Of a stretch of 64,000 nucleotides of DNA, positions 17,376 through 26,339 are shown piece after piece. The notes beneath the pieces are model-generated. The model was given only the letters and a program-made list of their open reading frames with translations, did not search any database and was not told the origin of the DNA. Both the position numbers and the translations under genes were made by a program. Source of the stretch: an uncultured Helicobacter sp. (GTDB lineage Bacteria; Campylobacterota; Campylobacteria; Campylobacterales; Helicobacteraceae); contig CASFYB010000007.1 in assembly GCA_949298825.1 (NCBI GenBank), positions 1 to 64,000 on the forward strand, written 5' to 3'. Numbering within the stretch: position 1 is the first letter of the stretch; every line of letters starts with the position of its first letter.

Positions 17376-18619
17376 TAGCGTTCCAGTTCAGCAGTAGGAG
17401 TAGGTTTTGATTCTAGCCCATATTTATCGATACTATAAACTTCATAGTAATATAAAATCTTCTCATCCATCTCACGATCTATAAAAAATGGTTTTGTGAT
17501 ATTCTCAAAGCAGATTCTAGTCTTCTTGCTTCCCTTCTCACTGCGGCAAACCTTATAAGATTCCACACGAGAATCATCCCCCACTTCCCACTTTAATACA
17601 GCTGCATTTTTACGTACAGCAGAAAGGGTAAGCTTAGGTGTAGGTGGCAAAGGAAGTGATTGTCCGGCTACAGTTGGGATATTTAAATCCCCCATAATAC
17701 CATCTTGGTCGATAGCCACGACTTTATAGAATCTAGTCTCATCACTAGCAAGCCCAGTTTCTTTATAAAAGTTATTAGCAGTTGTGCCAACTTGCTTAAA
17801 ACCAGAATCTGGCTTATCAGAAGCAAATATTCCATAAGATACGATGGGGTATTTCGGATTTATAGGTCGATCCCATGTGATTACAATGCTCTTTGGCTGA
17901 TCCTTGCTTGCTTGGACATTCTGCAATGCCACAGGCTTTTCACGCGTCTGACCTGTGACCTTTTCACTTGGCAAAGACTGCTTGCCCTCAAAGCTTTCAG
18001 CAATAATACGGTAGGTATATTGCTTCCCATCTTCTAGTTTCTTATCAAAGAATTCAACCAAAAGTCTATGTGGCACATTCCCGATATTGACAAATTTTCC
18101 ATTCTCTTGGCGCTGGACAATATAGCGTCTAATAGATGGGTTAGGATGGGGTGTCCAAAAGATCTTCATCTCTCTAGGCAAGCCACCTGTAGTAAAAACA
18201 CGCTCAACTGGATCTATATAAGAAGTGGTCACCCTAATAAGCTTATATCTGGAGGCGATATTCTTATTTTTACCTAATACAATGAGATAAAAATCATAAC
18301 GCGCTTGAGGAGTAAGGCCAGATACATAAGCATGGGTAGCATAAGGATTTTTAATCACAGATAAGGCCTTAAGCTTATTTTTTTCATCTTTTATTGCGAT
18401 TGCATAGCCTTCAACACCTTCTAGATTCTTAGGTGCACTCCATTCAAAACCCACACTACCAACATCTACAAGTGTACGTGCCTTATAGATCTCTGGAAGC
18501 GTTGAATCTGGCTTACGCTTAGCAATATCATCACCAAGGATTCCACAACCCTGCAGCACCCATAAAACAAACAAGCTAGAGAGAAAGAAAAGTGTGCGGG
18601 TCTTTATCCAATAAGACAT
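17375..18619 (-). CDS. Lipoprotein with four fibronectin type III domains
   Basis: A 414-residue exported lipoprotein: signal peptide with lipobox LQGC (Cys near residue 25), then about four consecutive fibronectin type III modules of 90-95 residues ending in repeats of the YYYEVYSIDKYGLES type. FN3 modules are protein- or glycan-interaction modules; the ligand is unknown. I place the start at ATG 18619; a TTG one codon upstream is possible. The start overlaps rluD by 44 bases. It stands between rluD and trmB, as in H. pylori from memory. Which membrane and which face hold it cannot be read. Confidence 0.82.
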   Translation of the reverse strand: MSYWIKTRTLFFLSSLFVLWVLQGCGILGDDIAKRKPDSTLPEIYKARTLVDVGSVGFEWSAPKNLEGVEGYAIAIKDEKNKLKALSVIKNPYATHAYVSGLTPQARYDFYLIVLGKNKNIASRYKLIRVTTSYIDPVERVFTTGGLPREMKIFWTPHPNPSIRRYIVQRQENGKFVNIGNVPHRLLVEFFDKKLEDGKQYTYRIIAESFEGKQSLPSEKVTGQTREKPVALQNVQASKDQPKSIVITWDRPINPKYPIVSYGIFASDKPDSGFKQVGTTANNFYKETGLASDETRFYKVVAIDQDGIMGDLNIPTVAGQSLPLPPTPKLTLSAVRKNAAVLKWEVGDDSRVESYKVCRSEKGSKKTRICFENITKPFFIDREMDEKILYYYEVYSIDKYGLESKPTPTAELER

Positions 18620-19601
18620 CAATACAATCCTTATTAAAATTTTGCTGCATATATTCTAACATATCATTGAAAATAGGGGCTTTGAAAAGCAAAGGGGTTT
18701 TTGTTTTTGGATGGATAAGATATAAAATAAATGCATGAAGCATAATGCGCCCAGGAATATTAGATAACTTCTTACAATGCCCATAAATAGGATCGCTGAT
18801 AATATGACGAGAAATAGATTCTAAATGGGCTCGAATCTGATGGGTACGACCTGTAAAAAGCTGCGCTCCAATAAGCTGCAATGCTCCTGCCCCTATTTTA
18901 GCATCCAAAAGAGGGGTAAAAAGTGTTTTAGCATACCGTGCATTAGGGTATTTTGCCACATCAAGCTTACTCATTTTTAAACGGTTTTTAGGATTACGCC
19001 CAAGATGACACTCCACACAAACGCTCTCTTTTAACCCACCTTCTATAATGGCCAAATAATAACGCCCCATACTACGATCTTTAAGCTGATTGGCCAAACT
19101 CTGATGAGCAAAATTACTCTTAGCTATGACAATAACTCCACTTGTATCCTTATCTAGCCTATGCACAATGCCATAGCGCTCTTCTCCACTTAAAGTAGAA
19201 AGGCAAAAACCCCTACTTTTTAGCCAATCTACTAGCGTGACCTCCTTATGGCTAGGAGCATCATGGATGATAAGATTTGGCGGCTTATTGAGAATCAAAA
19301 TATCATCATCTTCATATAAAATCTCTATATCAAAATCCACCTCTTTATGCTGTTTTTTTATATCATCTTCTAGCTCTAAAATACCAATAACCCCGCCCTC
19401 TTCTACCTTTAATCCACCTTTTTGGATCAGCTTATTGTCATAAAATACCCTATCTTTTTTTATCAAAGCCTCTACTTGAGATCTAGAGGTGTTTAAAATC
19501 TCTGATAGGTATACATCTAGACGTATAGATTCTGATGTCTTTAAATGAACTGTGAAAATTTGAGAAAAGAAAAGATTAGATGAATTTTTACTATCGTGCA
19601 T
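18576..19601 (-). CDS. rluD: Pseudouridine synthase RluD family
   Basis: A 341-residue RluA/RluD-family enzyme that isomerises uridines, most likely in 23S rRNA. The N-terminal S4 RNA-binding domain contains IRLDVYLSEILNTSRSQVEALIK. The catalytic core has GIVHRLDKDTSGVIVIAKS with the active-site aspartate, then LFTGRTHQIRAHL. It is divergent from rodA with a 59-base gap. RluD rather than RluA or RluC is assigned from S4 domain and synteny, so target sites are not certain. Confidence 0.88.
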   Translation of the reverse strand: MHDSKNSSNLFFSQIFTVHLKTSESIRLDVYLSEILNTSRSQVEALIKKDRVFYDNKLIQKGGLKVEEGGVIGILELEDDIKKQHKEVDFDIEILYEDDDILILNKPPNLIIHDAPSHKEVTLVDWLKSRGFCLSTLSGEERYGIVHRLDKDTSGVIVIAKSNFAHQSLANQLKDRSMGRYYLAIIEGGLKESVCVECHLGRNPKNRLKMSKLDVAKYPNARYAKTLFTPLLDAKIGAGALQLIGAQLFTGRTHQIRAHLESISRHIISDPIYGHCKKLSNIPGRIMLHAFILYLIHPKTKTPLLFKAPIFNDMLEYMQQNFNKDCIDVLLDKDPHTFLSL

Positions 19602-19660
19602 AATAACCCAAATCTGCTAAAATTACTCAACTAGATATTCTATATAAAGTAGGCCTTGAA

Positions 19661-20824
19661 ATGATGATTGATCGTCGCATTTTAACACATTTTGACTTTC
19701 TACTACCTGGCTTGGTGCTGCCTATTGTCATCATTTCATTCTTTCTTGTCAACGACTATGACCCTGATAAGGGGCTTCGCGAACTCATTTATGTCTGCAT
19801 TGGCATTGGACTTTTTTTCACCTTTTTTCTGATACCTTTTAGGAAGCTTAGCCGGGCCATTACGGTGTTTTACTGGATTTTTATCCTGCTCTTGCTTATT
19901 ATTGATTTTTATGGAGCTGTGAGATTAGGAGCACAACGTTGGATCATCATCCCGGGTACTGGGATGAGTTTCCAGCCTAGCGAACCGATGAAAATCACAC
20001 TTATCTTGATGCTAGCCAATCTCATCTATCACAATCCACCTGATAAAAATGGCTATGGCATAAAGGATTTATTAGTTTTTAGCTTTTATATCATGCTTCC
20101 TGTATTTTTAGTAGCAAAACAACCTGATCTTGGCAGTGCCATTGTTATGTTTTTAATGGGATATGGAATCTTATTTGTCATTGGTATTAGAAAAAAAATC
20201 GTACTTTGGTGCCTAGGGCTTTTTGTGATTCTAGCTCCTATTATTTTTTCTACAAATCTCCTTACTCGATGGGAATATCAAGCCAAACGCGTGCAAGATT
20301 TTATCGCTACTACACCTAGCCATCAAGTCCAGCAGTCACTTATTGCCATAGGCTCTGCTGGATGGATTGGCAAGGATAAGGAAAACATCAGTCAAACTAA
20401 ACTTGGCTTCCTTCCCATCCCGATTACTGATATTATTTTTTCTTACTATGTAGAGAGATTTGGCTTTTTGGGGGCGGTAGTACTTTTTGGCCTATATATT
20501 ATTTTGATTTTACATATTTTGAGTTTCTGCCTTTTAGATCGGCGAGATTATTACTTACAAGTAGTAGCAAGCGGTATTGCTATTTTGCTATTTGTTTATA
20601 TGAGTGTGAATATTGCCATGACTCTTAATCTAGCACCTATTGTTGGGATTCCCCTTCCTCTTTTAAGCTATGGTGGTAGTAGCTTTATAACATTTATAAT
20701 TCTTTTTGGTATCCTTGAAAATCTTCTTGCCTTTAAATTCGATTTTGAGTATAATTCAAACCCTATCAAACACCTCAAAAAACGAGGACCCTTAGCTCAG
20801 CTGGTCAGAGCACTCGGCTCATAA
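19661..20824 (+). CDS. rodA: Rod-shape-determining SEDS protein RodA, reading into a tRNA gene
   Basis: A SEDS-family peptidoglycan glycosyltransferase of the elongasome (387 residues, about ten transmembrane helices). SEDS motifs seen include GAQRWI, PSEPMKI, KQPDLGSAIV and the C-terminal PLPLLSYGGSSF. There is no stop after the last natural residues; the frame continues 13 codons into the downstream tRNA, adding GPLAQLVRALGS, and ends at TAA 20822-20824 inside the anticodon loop. An identical-looking tail often appears in mis-annotated tRNA ORFs, but here it is the true end of the frame. A second in-frame ATG is at 19664. Confidence 0.93.
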   Translation: MMIDRRILTHFDFLLPGLVLPIVIISFFLVNDYDPDKGLRELIYVCIGIGLFFTFFLIPFRKLSRAITVFYWIFILLLLIIDFYGAVRLGAQRWIIIPGTGMSFQPSEPMKITLILMLANLIYHNPPDKNGYGIKDLLVFSFYIMLPVFLVAKQPDLGSAIVMFLMGYGILFVIGIRKKIVLWCLGLFVILAPIIFSTNLLTRWEYQAKRVQDFIATTPSHQVQQSLIAIGSAGWIGKDKENISQTKLGFLPIPITDIIFSYYVERFGFLGAVVLFGLYIILILHILSFCLLDRRDYYLQVVASGIAILLFVYMSVNIAMTLNLAPIVGIPLPLLSYGGSSFITFIILFGILENLLAFKFDFEYNSNPIKHLKKRGPLAQLVRALGS

Positions 20825-20862
20825 CCGATTGGTCGTAGGTTCAAATCCTACAGGGTCCACCA
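20786..20862 (+). tRNA. tRNA with CAU anticodon (Ile2 or elongator Met)
   Basis: A 77-base cloverleaf: acceptor GGACCCT pairs AGGGTCC, D-arm AGCTCAGCTGGTCAGAGC, anticodon loop CTCATAA, T-arm GTAGG-TTCAAAT-CCTAC, discriminator A and encoded CCA. The first anticodon-stem pair (C-T) is mismatched. The acceptor sequence and variable loop (TTGGTC) look more like E. coli tRNA-Ile2, whose C34 becomes lysidine by TilS, than elongator tRNA-Met, from memory. An initiator is unlikely because position 1 pairs. It overlaps rodA by 39 bases. Confidence 0.93.
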
Positions 20863-20877
20863 TTATTTCTATCTAGC

Positions 20878-21399
20878 TTAGTATTTGATGCATTCTTTTT
20901 TCATCAGATTGAAATATTCAAGTGCTTTGTTGATATTGGCTTGATTATGGGTGATCATCAATACTTCATAGTTATTTTCAAATGCGCTTTTACTCCAATT
21001 TGCAGACCCTAAAATCAATACCTTATTATCAATAATTGCAAGTTTTTGATGCATAATGCCATAATAATCACGATTAGATTTCCTTCCTTTAAGCACACAA
21101 GCACTGATATTTCTTAGGGCGGCTAAATAGCCAATACTAGATTGAGGATTTTTATAATTACCTTCATAATCATAAATCAATTCAACCCTTACTCCCTTTC
21201 TTGCGACATCACGAAGCGCCTTTGATATCTCCTTATTTGTGAAGCTATAAATACTAATTTTAATATTTGTCTGCGCATTTGCTAGCTCTTTTTTAAGCGC
21301 TTTTAATGCAGTCTCTCTCTCATATGGCATAAAAAATATTTGCTGTGCATTTGCCCACATACCACATAGACACATCAGACATAAAAGCAAGATTCTCAT
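20878..21399 (-). CDS. nucT: Single-HKD nuclease, NucT-like
   Basis: A 173-residue phospholipase-D-superfamily nuclease with a signal peptide (LLLCLMCLCGMWANA). One HKD motif is present: HQKLAIIDNKVLILGSANWS. Single-motif members dimerise to form the active site. H. pylori NucT, at the same place before the acidic protein, is an envelope nuclease acting on single-stranded nucleic acid and linked to DNA uptake and purine salvage. It is convergent with the tRNA gene and divergent from the acidic-protein gene. Confidence 0.87.
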   Translation of the reverse strand: MRILLLCLMCLCGMWANAQQIFFMPYERETALKALKKELANAQTNIKISIYSFTNKEISKALRDVARKGVRVELIYDYEGNYKNPQSSIGYLAALRNISACVLKGRKSNRDYYGIMHQKLAIIDNKVLILGSANWSKSAFENNYEVLMITHNQANINKALEYFNLMKKECIKY

Positions 21400-21421
21400 T
21401 TGCCACCTTTGATTAATTTGT

Positions 21422-21427
21422 TATAAT
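21422..21427 (+). promoter_or_regulatory. -10 box for the acidic pseudo-receiver protein gene
   Basis: A perfect TATAAT. It overlaps an in-frame ATG at 21426, which therefore cannot be in the transcript; the coding start must be downstream, at ATG 21465. Confidence 0.6.
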
Positions 21428-21464
21428 GCTATCACAATACATAAATAAATGGTGCGTATTAATA

Positions 21465-23093
21465 ATGTGGCAATCTATTAAACTCTATCTTTTTAGCAAA
21501 GACCCTTTGGTTATAAAAATTATTGAAAATAGCGTGAAAGTCGTAGAGATCCCACTTGTTGTGTTTGAAAATTTTGATCCATCATTTATCAATGAAAATG
21601 AACCTCATAATATCTTTACATTTTTTGATGATAGTATTGCCAATATCTCTGGGATCCCTGATCTGCCCTATCCAAAAGTCCTTCTATATAAGAAAAATGC
21701 CACTCCGATTAAAGGCTTTGACCATTATATTAGAAAGCCATTTTTACCAACAGAGATTGTAGACTATCTCAAACCACAGATCCCAAAAGAAGAGGCTTCC
21801 CTATCACTATCAAACAACTCTCCAGAAAAGCTTTTTGGATCTGATCTGCTTAGATCTGAAGATGATGAGGATTTAAACCTAGATGCCATTTTACAAGATG
21901 AAAATACCATACCATCCCAAACAGAAGCATCAAAACAAACAGATGCACTCATGGACTTCTCGCTATCTGATGATCATGCCAATCACCTAGATATGCACAC
22001 CAACCCCTTACAAGAAGAGCCAGCAGAGACTGAAGACCTACTAGATTTTAACAATCTACAAGAAGATCACTTCATGCAATCTCAAAATCAAGAAGTCCCC
22101 ACTCAAGAATTCTCTGATGATATCCCTCTTGATATAGATACTCCTAATATGAATGATGATAATCTCATTGATATGCAAAACGCAGATGAACTCACACCAG
22201 ATATCACAAAAGAAGCACAGCAATCAAGTAGTGACGCCTCAAATGAGGAAATCAAAGATGATCAACAAGATTTAGAGCCAGAAGTTGTGGAAGTCAACTT
22301 TGATCCAGCTTCGCTTGAAATTTCTGACCCTATATATTCAGATAGGATTTTTAAAAATGATCACTTAGCCTCCAAAGTAGCAGAGCTGGATAAAAAGAAT
22401 CTTTCTCATCATATTAACTTTTCAGACTTTGATGATCTTTTTGATTCTAAAAATAAAGAGCAAGATTTTAGCACCCTAGAAGAACTTCAAGAAACACAAA
22501 ATGATCGAGAAGTAGATGCGCTTGAAATCATAAGTGATACACCAAAATCTATCAAAGAGATGAGCAAAGAGCTAGATGATGCCAAGGATGATGAAAACAA
22601 ACAAAGCATACTTAACTCCTCAGAGATTAATGAAGTCAAGCATCTTTTAGAAGCGATGAGTCCTGAAATACATGATGAGGATACCACACAAGAAGAAAAG
22701 ATGCCTCAAAAGCCTGTGATTGATTCTGAGTTTGATGGTATTAAAGAAATATTGCAAGATGATTTTTTAGATTTTAACCTAGAAGATACCCAAGCACCAC
22801 AGACTAATAATACAGAGCCAAACCCCATACCACTAGATGAGCATCTAGCAGAGTTTGAGCAGCCTTTTGAAGAAATTAGCAGCGATATAGAAGAGCTAGA
22901 ATTAGAAGAAAACGATATCCTTGAAGCGCTTAATCTTCCTACATCTCGTCTACCAAAAACCAATAATGAACACACCCTAAACTGCAGCGGTCAAGAGCTT
23001 ATAGAGCTCATCAACACAACCTCAAAAGAGCAACTAGAAGAGCTCTTAAAAGATGCAAAAATCCATATACAACTGGCTAAGCATGCCAAATAG
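21465..23093 (+). CDS. Acidic low-complexity protein with N-terminal pseudo-receiver domain
   Basis: A 542-residue cytoplasmic protein. Residues 1-105 look like a degenerate response-regulator receiver: alternating strands (SIKLYLFSKD, VVEIPLVVF, KVLLYKK) and the closing YIRKPFLPTEIVDYL with the Lys-Pro of that fold, though the phospho-acceptor site is not convincing. Residues 110-490 are Asp/Glu-rich and probably disordered. A conserved-looking helical end has NCSGQELIELI and LEELLKDAKIHIQLAKH. As I recall, H. pylori has a poly-E-rich protein at this place. The function is unknown. It overlaps gmk by 11 bases. Confidence 0.8.
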   Translation: MWQSIKLYLFSKDPLVIKIIENSVKVVEIPLVVFENFDPSFINENEPHNIFTFFDDSIANISGIPDLPYPKVLLYKKNATPIKGFDHYIRKPFLPTEIVDYLKPQIPKEEASLSLSNNSPEKLFGSDLLRSEDDEDLNLDAILQDENTIPSQTEASKQTDALMDFSLSDDHANHLDMHTNPLQEEPAETEDLLDFNNLQEDHFMQSQNQEVPTQEFSDDIPLDIDTPNMNDDNLIDMQNADELTPDITKEAQQSSSDASNEEIKDDQQDLEPEVVEVNFDPASLEISDPIYSDRIFKNDHLASKVAELDKKNLSHHINFSDFDDLFDSKNKEQDFSTLEELQETQNDREVDALEIISDTPKSIKEMSKELDDAKDDENKQSILNSSEINEVKHLLEAMSPEIHDEDTTQEEKMPQKPVIDSEFDGIKEILQDDFLDFNLEDTQAPQTNNTEPNPIPLDEHLAEFEQPFEEISSDIEELELEENDILEALNLPTSRLPKTNNEHTLNCSGQELIELINTTSKEQLEELLKDAKIHIQLAKHAK

Positions 23094-23691
23094 ACCAAAA
23101 ATACTCATCCTATCTGGACCTAGTGGCAGCGGCAAATCAACACTCTATGCAACACTAAAAGAATATATCCCTGATCTGTATTTCTCAATTTCTACAACCA
23201 CTCGTGCCCCAAGAAAAGGAGAGGAACACGGTAGAGAATACTACTTCTGCAATAAACAAGACTTTGAAGAAGGAATCAAAAAAGATCAATTTCTAGAATG
23301 GGCCAAAGTGCATGACAACTACTATGGCACCTCCAAAGCTCCTGTACAAAATGCCTTAGAACTAGGCAAGCTTGTTTTATTTGATGTGGATATACAAGGA
23401 CATAGAAATATCAAACTTCACTACCCTCATGCCAAATCTATTTTCATCACCACGCCAAGTGATATCATCTTAAAAGAGCGTCTTACTGCTCGTGCTAGCG
23501 ATGCAAAAGAAGTGATTGATGCTAGATTAAAACATGCTTATGAAGAAATGCGCCATATTGATGAGTTTGACTATCTTATTATTAACCACCATATTGATGA
23601 TTCTAAAGATCAGATTCTAAGCATTGCCAAAAGCCTAGAGTGTGCCACCTTTAATGCAAAGGAAATCTATAAAAACTGGAAAACTCTATAA
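23083..23691 (+). CDS. gmk: Guanylate kinase
   Basis: Phosphorylates GMP to GDP with ATP. The 202-residue protein has the P-loop SGPSGSGKST at its N-terminus, the GMP-binding segment STTTRAPRKGEEHGREYYF and the VLFDVDIQGHRNIK strand. I chose ATG 23083 because it places the P-loop at the normal distance from the N-terminus; an in-frame ATG at 23053 would lie 40 bases inside the upstream gene. It overlaps that gene's end by 11 bases, so it is probably coupled. Confidence 0.95.
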   Translation: MPNRPKILILSGPSGSGKSTLYATLKEYIPDLYFSISTTTRAPRKGEEHGREYYFCNKQDFEEGIKKDQFLEWAKVHDNYYGTSKAPVQNALELGKLVLFDVDIQGHRNIKLHYPHAKSIFITTPSDIILKERLTARASDAKEVIDARLKHAYEEMRHIDEFDYLIINHHIDDSKDQILSIAKSLECATFNAKEIYKNWKTL

Positions 23692-23709
23692 GATTTTGGC
23701 TTTTTTAGC

Positions 23710-23715
23710 TATAAT
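23710..23715 (+). promoter_or_regulatory. -10 box for tatA-argS
   Basis: TATAAT preceded by TTTTAGC in the gmk-tatA gap, about 33 bases before the tatA ATG. Confidence 0.55.
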
Positions 23716-23747
23716 CGGCATCTGAATTTTAATCAAAGGATTTGTAA

Positions 23748-24092
23748 ATGGGCGGATTTGGAAGCATTTGGCATTGGGTCATTGTTTTACTTGTTATTGT
23801 ACTTTTGTTTGGGGCAAAGCGTATCCCAGAGCTTGCCAAGGGACTAGGCAGCGGAATCAAAAACTTCAAAAAAGCTGTACGCGAAGATGATGATGAGGAA
23901 GAAGTCAAAGAACCACTTAAGCCTGCAAAAGCAGTAGCAGCACCAAAAAAACCAAGAGTTGCCAAAACAACTTCCACAAAAACAAAGACAACTAAAAAGC
24001 CCGCAGCAAAAGCACCGGCTAAAACCGAAAAAAAAGCCACTAAAACAACTTCCACAAAAACAACCAGAACTAGAAAAACAAAGGAATCTTGA
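23748..24092 (+). CDS. tatA: Sec-independent translocase subunit TatA
   Basis: Forms the pore-forming oligomer of the twin-arginine translocon in the inner membrane. It has the short N-terminal helix [26 protein letters not shown], the FGxxRIPEL hinge and the amphipathic helix, followed by an acidic patch (EDDDEEE). The tail of about 65 residues is Lys/Ala/Thr-rich with a repeated KTTSTKT unit encoded by a DNA direct repeat (around 23967 and 24045). At 114 residues it is longer than most TatA. AAAGGA precedes the ATG. Its stop overlaps the argS ATG. Confidence 0.93.
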   Translation: MGGFGSIWHWVIVLLVIVLLFGAKRIPELAKGLGSGIKNFKKAVREDDDEEEVKEPLKPAKAVAAPKKPRVAKTTSTKTKTTKKPAAKAPAKTEKKATKTTSTKTTRTRKTKES

Positions 24093-25690
24093 TGCGAAAA
24101 CGCATCAAATCCCTACTTCAAAGCACACTTAAAGTAGAGGATATCATCCTTGAGACCCCAAAAAACAAAGACTTTGGCCATTTTGCTACACCTGTTGCCT
24201 TTCAACTTGCAAAAGTCCTCAAAAAAGCCCCAGTGCAGATTGCTGCGCATTTAGTCCCACAGTTAGAAAAACTCGAGATTTTCAGCAAAGTAGAAAACAT
24301 AAACGGTTATATCAATCTTACACTAAGCTCGCATTTCTTAGATGCAGAGGCTAATACCTTTTTAAACAAACCCTTAAAATTTACCCCCAAAGATCATCCT
24401 CAAAAAAACTCTGGTATTTTGCTTGAATATGTAAGTGCCAACCCAACTGGACCACTTCATATTGGACATGCTAGAGGCGCTGTATTTGGCGATACTTTGA
24501 TGCGTCTTGGACGCTATCTTGGGTATGATATCACTACAGAATACTACATCAATGATGCTGGTAGTCAGATCCAAACTCTAGGTCTATCTATTCTTTTGGC
24601 TGGTAGAGAGCATTTGCTTAATCAAACAGTAGAATATCCAGAGCAATATTATAGAGGTGAATATATCATTGATATTGCCAAAAGCGCGATGGATAGATTT
24701 GGTCCAGAGATCTTTGCAAGTGATGCAAATATAAATCAACTTAGTGATTTTGGTAAGGATTTGATGCTTGAAGAGATTAAAGACAATCTAAAAAATATAG
24801 GCATCACTTTTGATAGCTTTATAAGTGAAAAAGCTCTATATAACCAATGGGATAAAACACTTAATGCACTAAAAGATAAAAATGCCATCTATGAAAAAGA
24901 TGAAAAAATATGGCTAAAATCACAAGATCTAGGCGATGAAAAAGACCGCGTGATTATACGAGAAAATGGGGAGCCCACATATTTAGCCGGAGATATTATC
25001 TATCATTATCAGAAGTTTGAGCGAAATTTTAAGCATTATATTAATATTTGGGGTGCAGATCATCATGGCTATATCCAGCGCATCAAAGCTTCCATAGAAC
25101 ATTTAGGTTATGATTCTAGCCATCTAGAGATCATCCTGGCTCAAATGGTCAGCTTGCTTAAAAATGGCGAACCCTATAAAATGAGCAAAAGGGCTGGGAA
25201 TTTTATCTTACTTAGAGATGTAGTAGAGGACATAGGAGCAGATGCCTTGCGTTTTATCTTCCTATCACGACGACTAGATAGCATGCTTGAGTTTGATACC
25301 AGTGATCTTGAAAAGCAAGATTCTAGCAATCCAATTTTTTATATCAACTATGCCAATGCCAGAATCCATACCCTGCTCTCTAAATCCACTCAGACCAGCA
25401 ATTCTTCCTTAGAAGGACTAGATCCTGCTTTAAATAAGGAGGCTCTAGATTTGCTATTTCTGGCTATGCAGCTAGATCATATTATTGAAAGTGCGTTTAA
25501 TGAACGTGCCTTACAAAAACTATGTGATTATCTTAAAGATCTAAGTGCAGGATTTCACAAATTCTATAATGCACATAAGATTCTTGATACTCCTAATGAA
25601 GCCATGCTATTAAAAATTATGAAAGTAGTTAGCCATTCAATAACACTTGGGCTAAGCTTACTTGGCATTGATGCTAAAACAAAAATGTAA
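24092..25690 (+). CDS. argS: Arginyl-tRNA synthetase
   Basis: Class I synthetase charging tRNA-Arg (532 residues). The additional N-terminal domain is followed by the HIGH-type motif in [17 protein letters not shown], a YAGDxxYH-type segment ([13 protein letters not shown]), and KMSKRAGNF, the KMSKS-equivalent. The C-terminal DALR anticodon domain ends in LGLSLLGI. The start is ATG 24092 with AAGGA seven bases upstream, sharing one base with the tatA stop; the TTG just before it is unlikely. The downstream gene is convergent, 2 bases away. Confidence 0.95.
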   Translation: MRKRIKSLLQSTLKVEDIILETPKNKDFGHFATPVAFQLAKVLKKAPVQIAAHLVPQLEKLEIFSKVENINGYINLTLSSHFLDAEANTFLNKPLKFTPKDHPQKNSGILLEYVSANPTGPLHIGHARGAVFGDTLMRLGRYLGYDITTEYYINDAGSQIQTLGLSILLAGREHLLNQTVEYPEQYYRGEYIIDIAKSAMDRFGPEIFASDANINQLSDFGKDLMLEEIKDNLKNIGITFDSFISEKALYNQWDKTLNALKDKNAIYEKDEKIWLKSQDLGDEKDRVIIRENGEPTYLAGDIIYHYQKFERNFKHYINIWGADHHGYIQRIKASIEHLGYDSSHLEIILAQMVSLLKNGEPYKMSKRAGNFILLRDVVEDIGADALRFIFLSRRLDSMLEFDTSDLEKQDSSNPIFYINYANARIHTLLSKSTQTSNSSLEGLDPALNKEALDLLFLAMQLDHIIESAFNERALQKLCDYLKDLSAGFHKFYNAHKILDTPNEAMLLKIMKVVSHSITLGLSLLGIDAKTKM

Positions 25691-25692
25691 AT

Positions 25693-26232
25693 TTAGATTT
25701 TTACTCTATTAAAGACTGCATCTATGCTGTGAGCATAAGCATTATGCGAGCTAGAATCCATTGCCATATCTCCTGAGATCTTTCCAGAAATTAAGGCTAG
25801 ATTCTGCTTGATTTCTTCTTGCTTATCTTCAAAATACCCCACAATACTCTCAAAATCGTATTTTTCTAAAAAGCTCTCTGGCGTAGAAATACTAAACTCT
25901 ACGCTCTCTGACCCTAGCTCTATACAAAGACTAGCATCAAAAAGTGCATTCCCCATAAAACTACAATTTGAAATAATCTCTCTAATAGAAAGGACTGTAT
26001 TTTCTTTTAGCACATCTAGATTTTCTGCCCCATCTACTAGATGAGCCTTGTTGATGCATTTTTTTAGCGCGATAGACAATACTTGCAGCGCTCCGATAAA
26101 CTCATTAGCACTTTTCATATCCTCACCAAAGCTTACTATCTTATTGCCCACTTTGCTTGGCACTTCAAAATCTGTGCCATCAATATCTTGTATATGTTTT
26201 TTTAATGTTGCCAACAAATCCTTGTCTATCAT
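25693..26232 (-). CDS. FliS-interacting co-chaperone-like protein
   Basis: A soluble 179-residue protein that I match by position and general sequence character to H. pylori HP1076, a co-chaperone that binds FliS and is encoded next to csd4. It opens with a helical region (LLATLKKHIQDI), contains flagellin-like segments (VLSIREIISNCSFMGNALFD) reminiscent of FliS clients, and ends with a polar helical tail. I prefer ATG 26232, with AAAGGA nine bases upstream, over ATG 26241, which is too close to that site. The assignment is from memory and not proven. Confidence 0.65.
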   Translation of the reverse strand: MIDKDLLATLKKHIQDIDGTDFEVPSKVGNKIVSFGEDMKSANEFIGALQVLSIALKKCINKAHLVDGAENLDVLKENTVLSIREIISNCSFMGNALFDASLCIELGSESVEFSISTPESFLEKYDFESIVGYFEDKQEEIKQNLALISGKISGDMAMDSSSHNAYAHSIDAVFNRVKI

Positions 26233-26310
26233 TATCTTCATCCTTTGGTTTTAAAACTTTCTTAAAACTATAAGCATTTATTATTCCATATAGCTTTTGC
26301 TAAATTTAGC

Positions 26311-26316
26311 TATAAT
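26311..26316 (+). promoter_or_regulatory. -10 box for csd4
   Basis: TATAAT preceded by TTTAGC, 24 bases before the csd4 ATG. Confidence 0.6.
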
Positions 26317-26339
26317 CCTAGCTAAGAGCATTTATAAGG

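Noticed and set aside
20786-20824. Treating the GPLAQLVRALGS tail as proof that rodA is mis-called.
   Set aside because: There is no earlier stop in the frame, so the overlap with the tRNA is real unless the sequence has an error.
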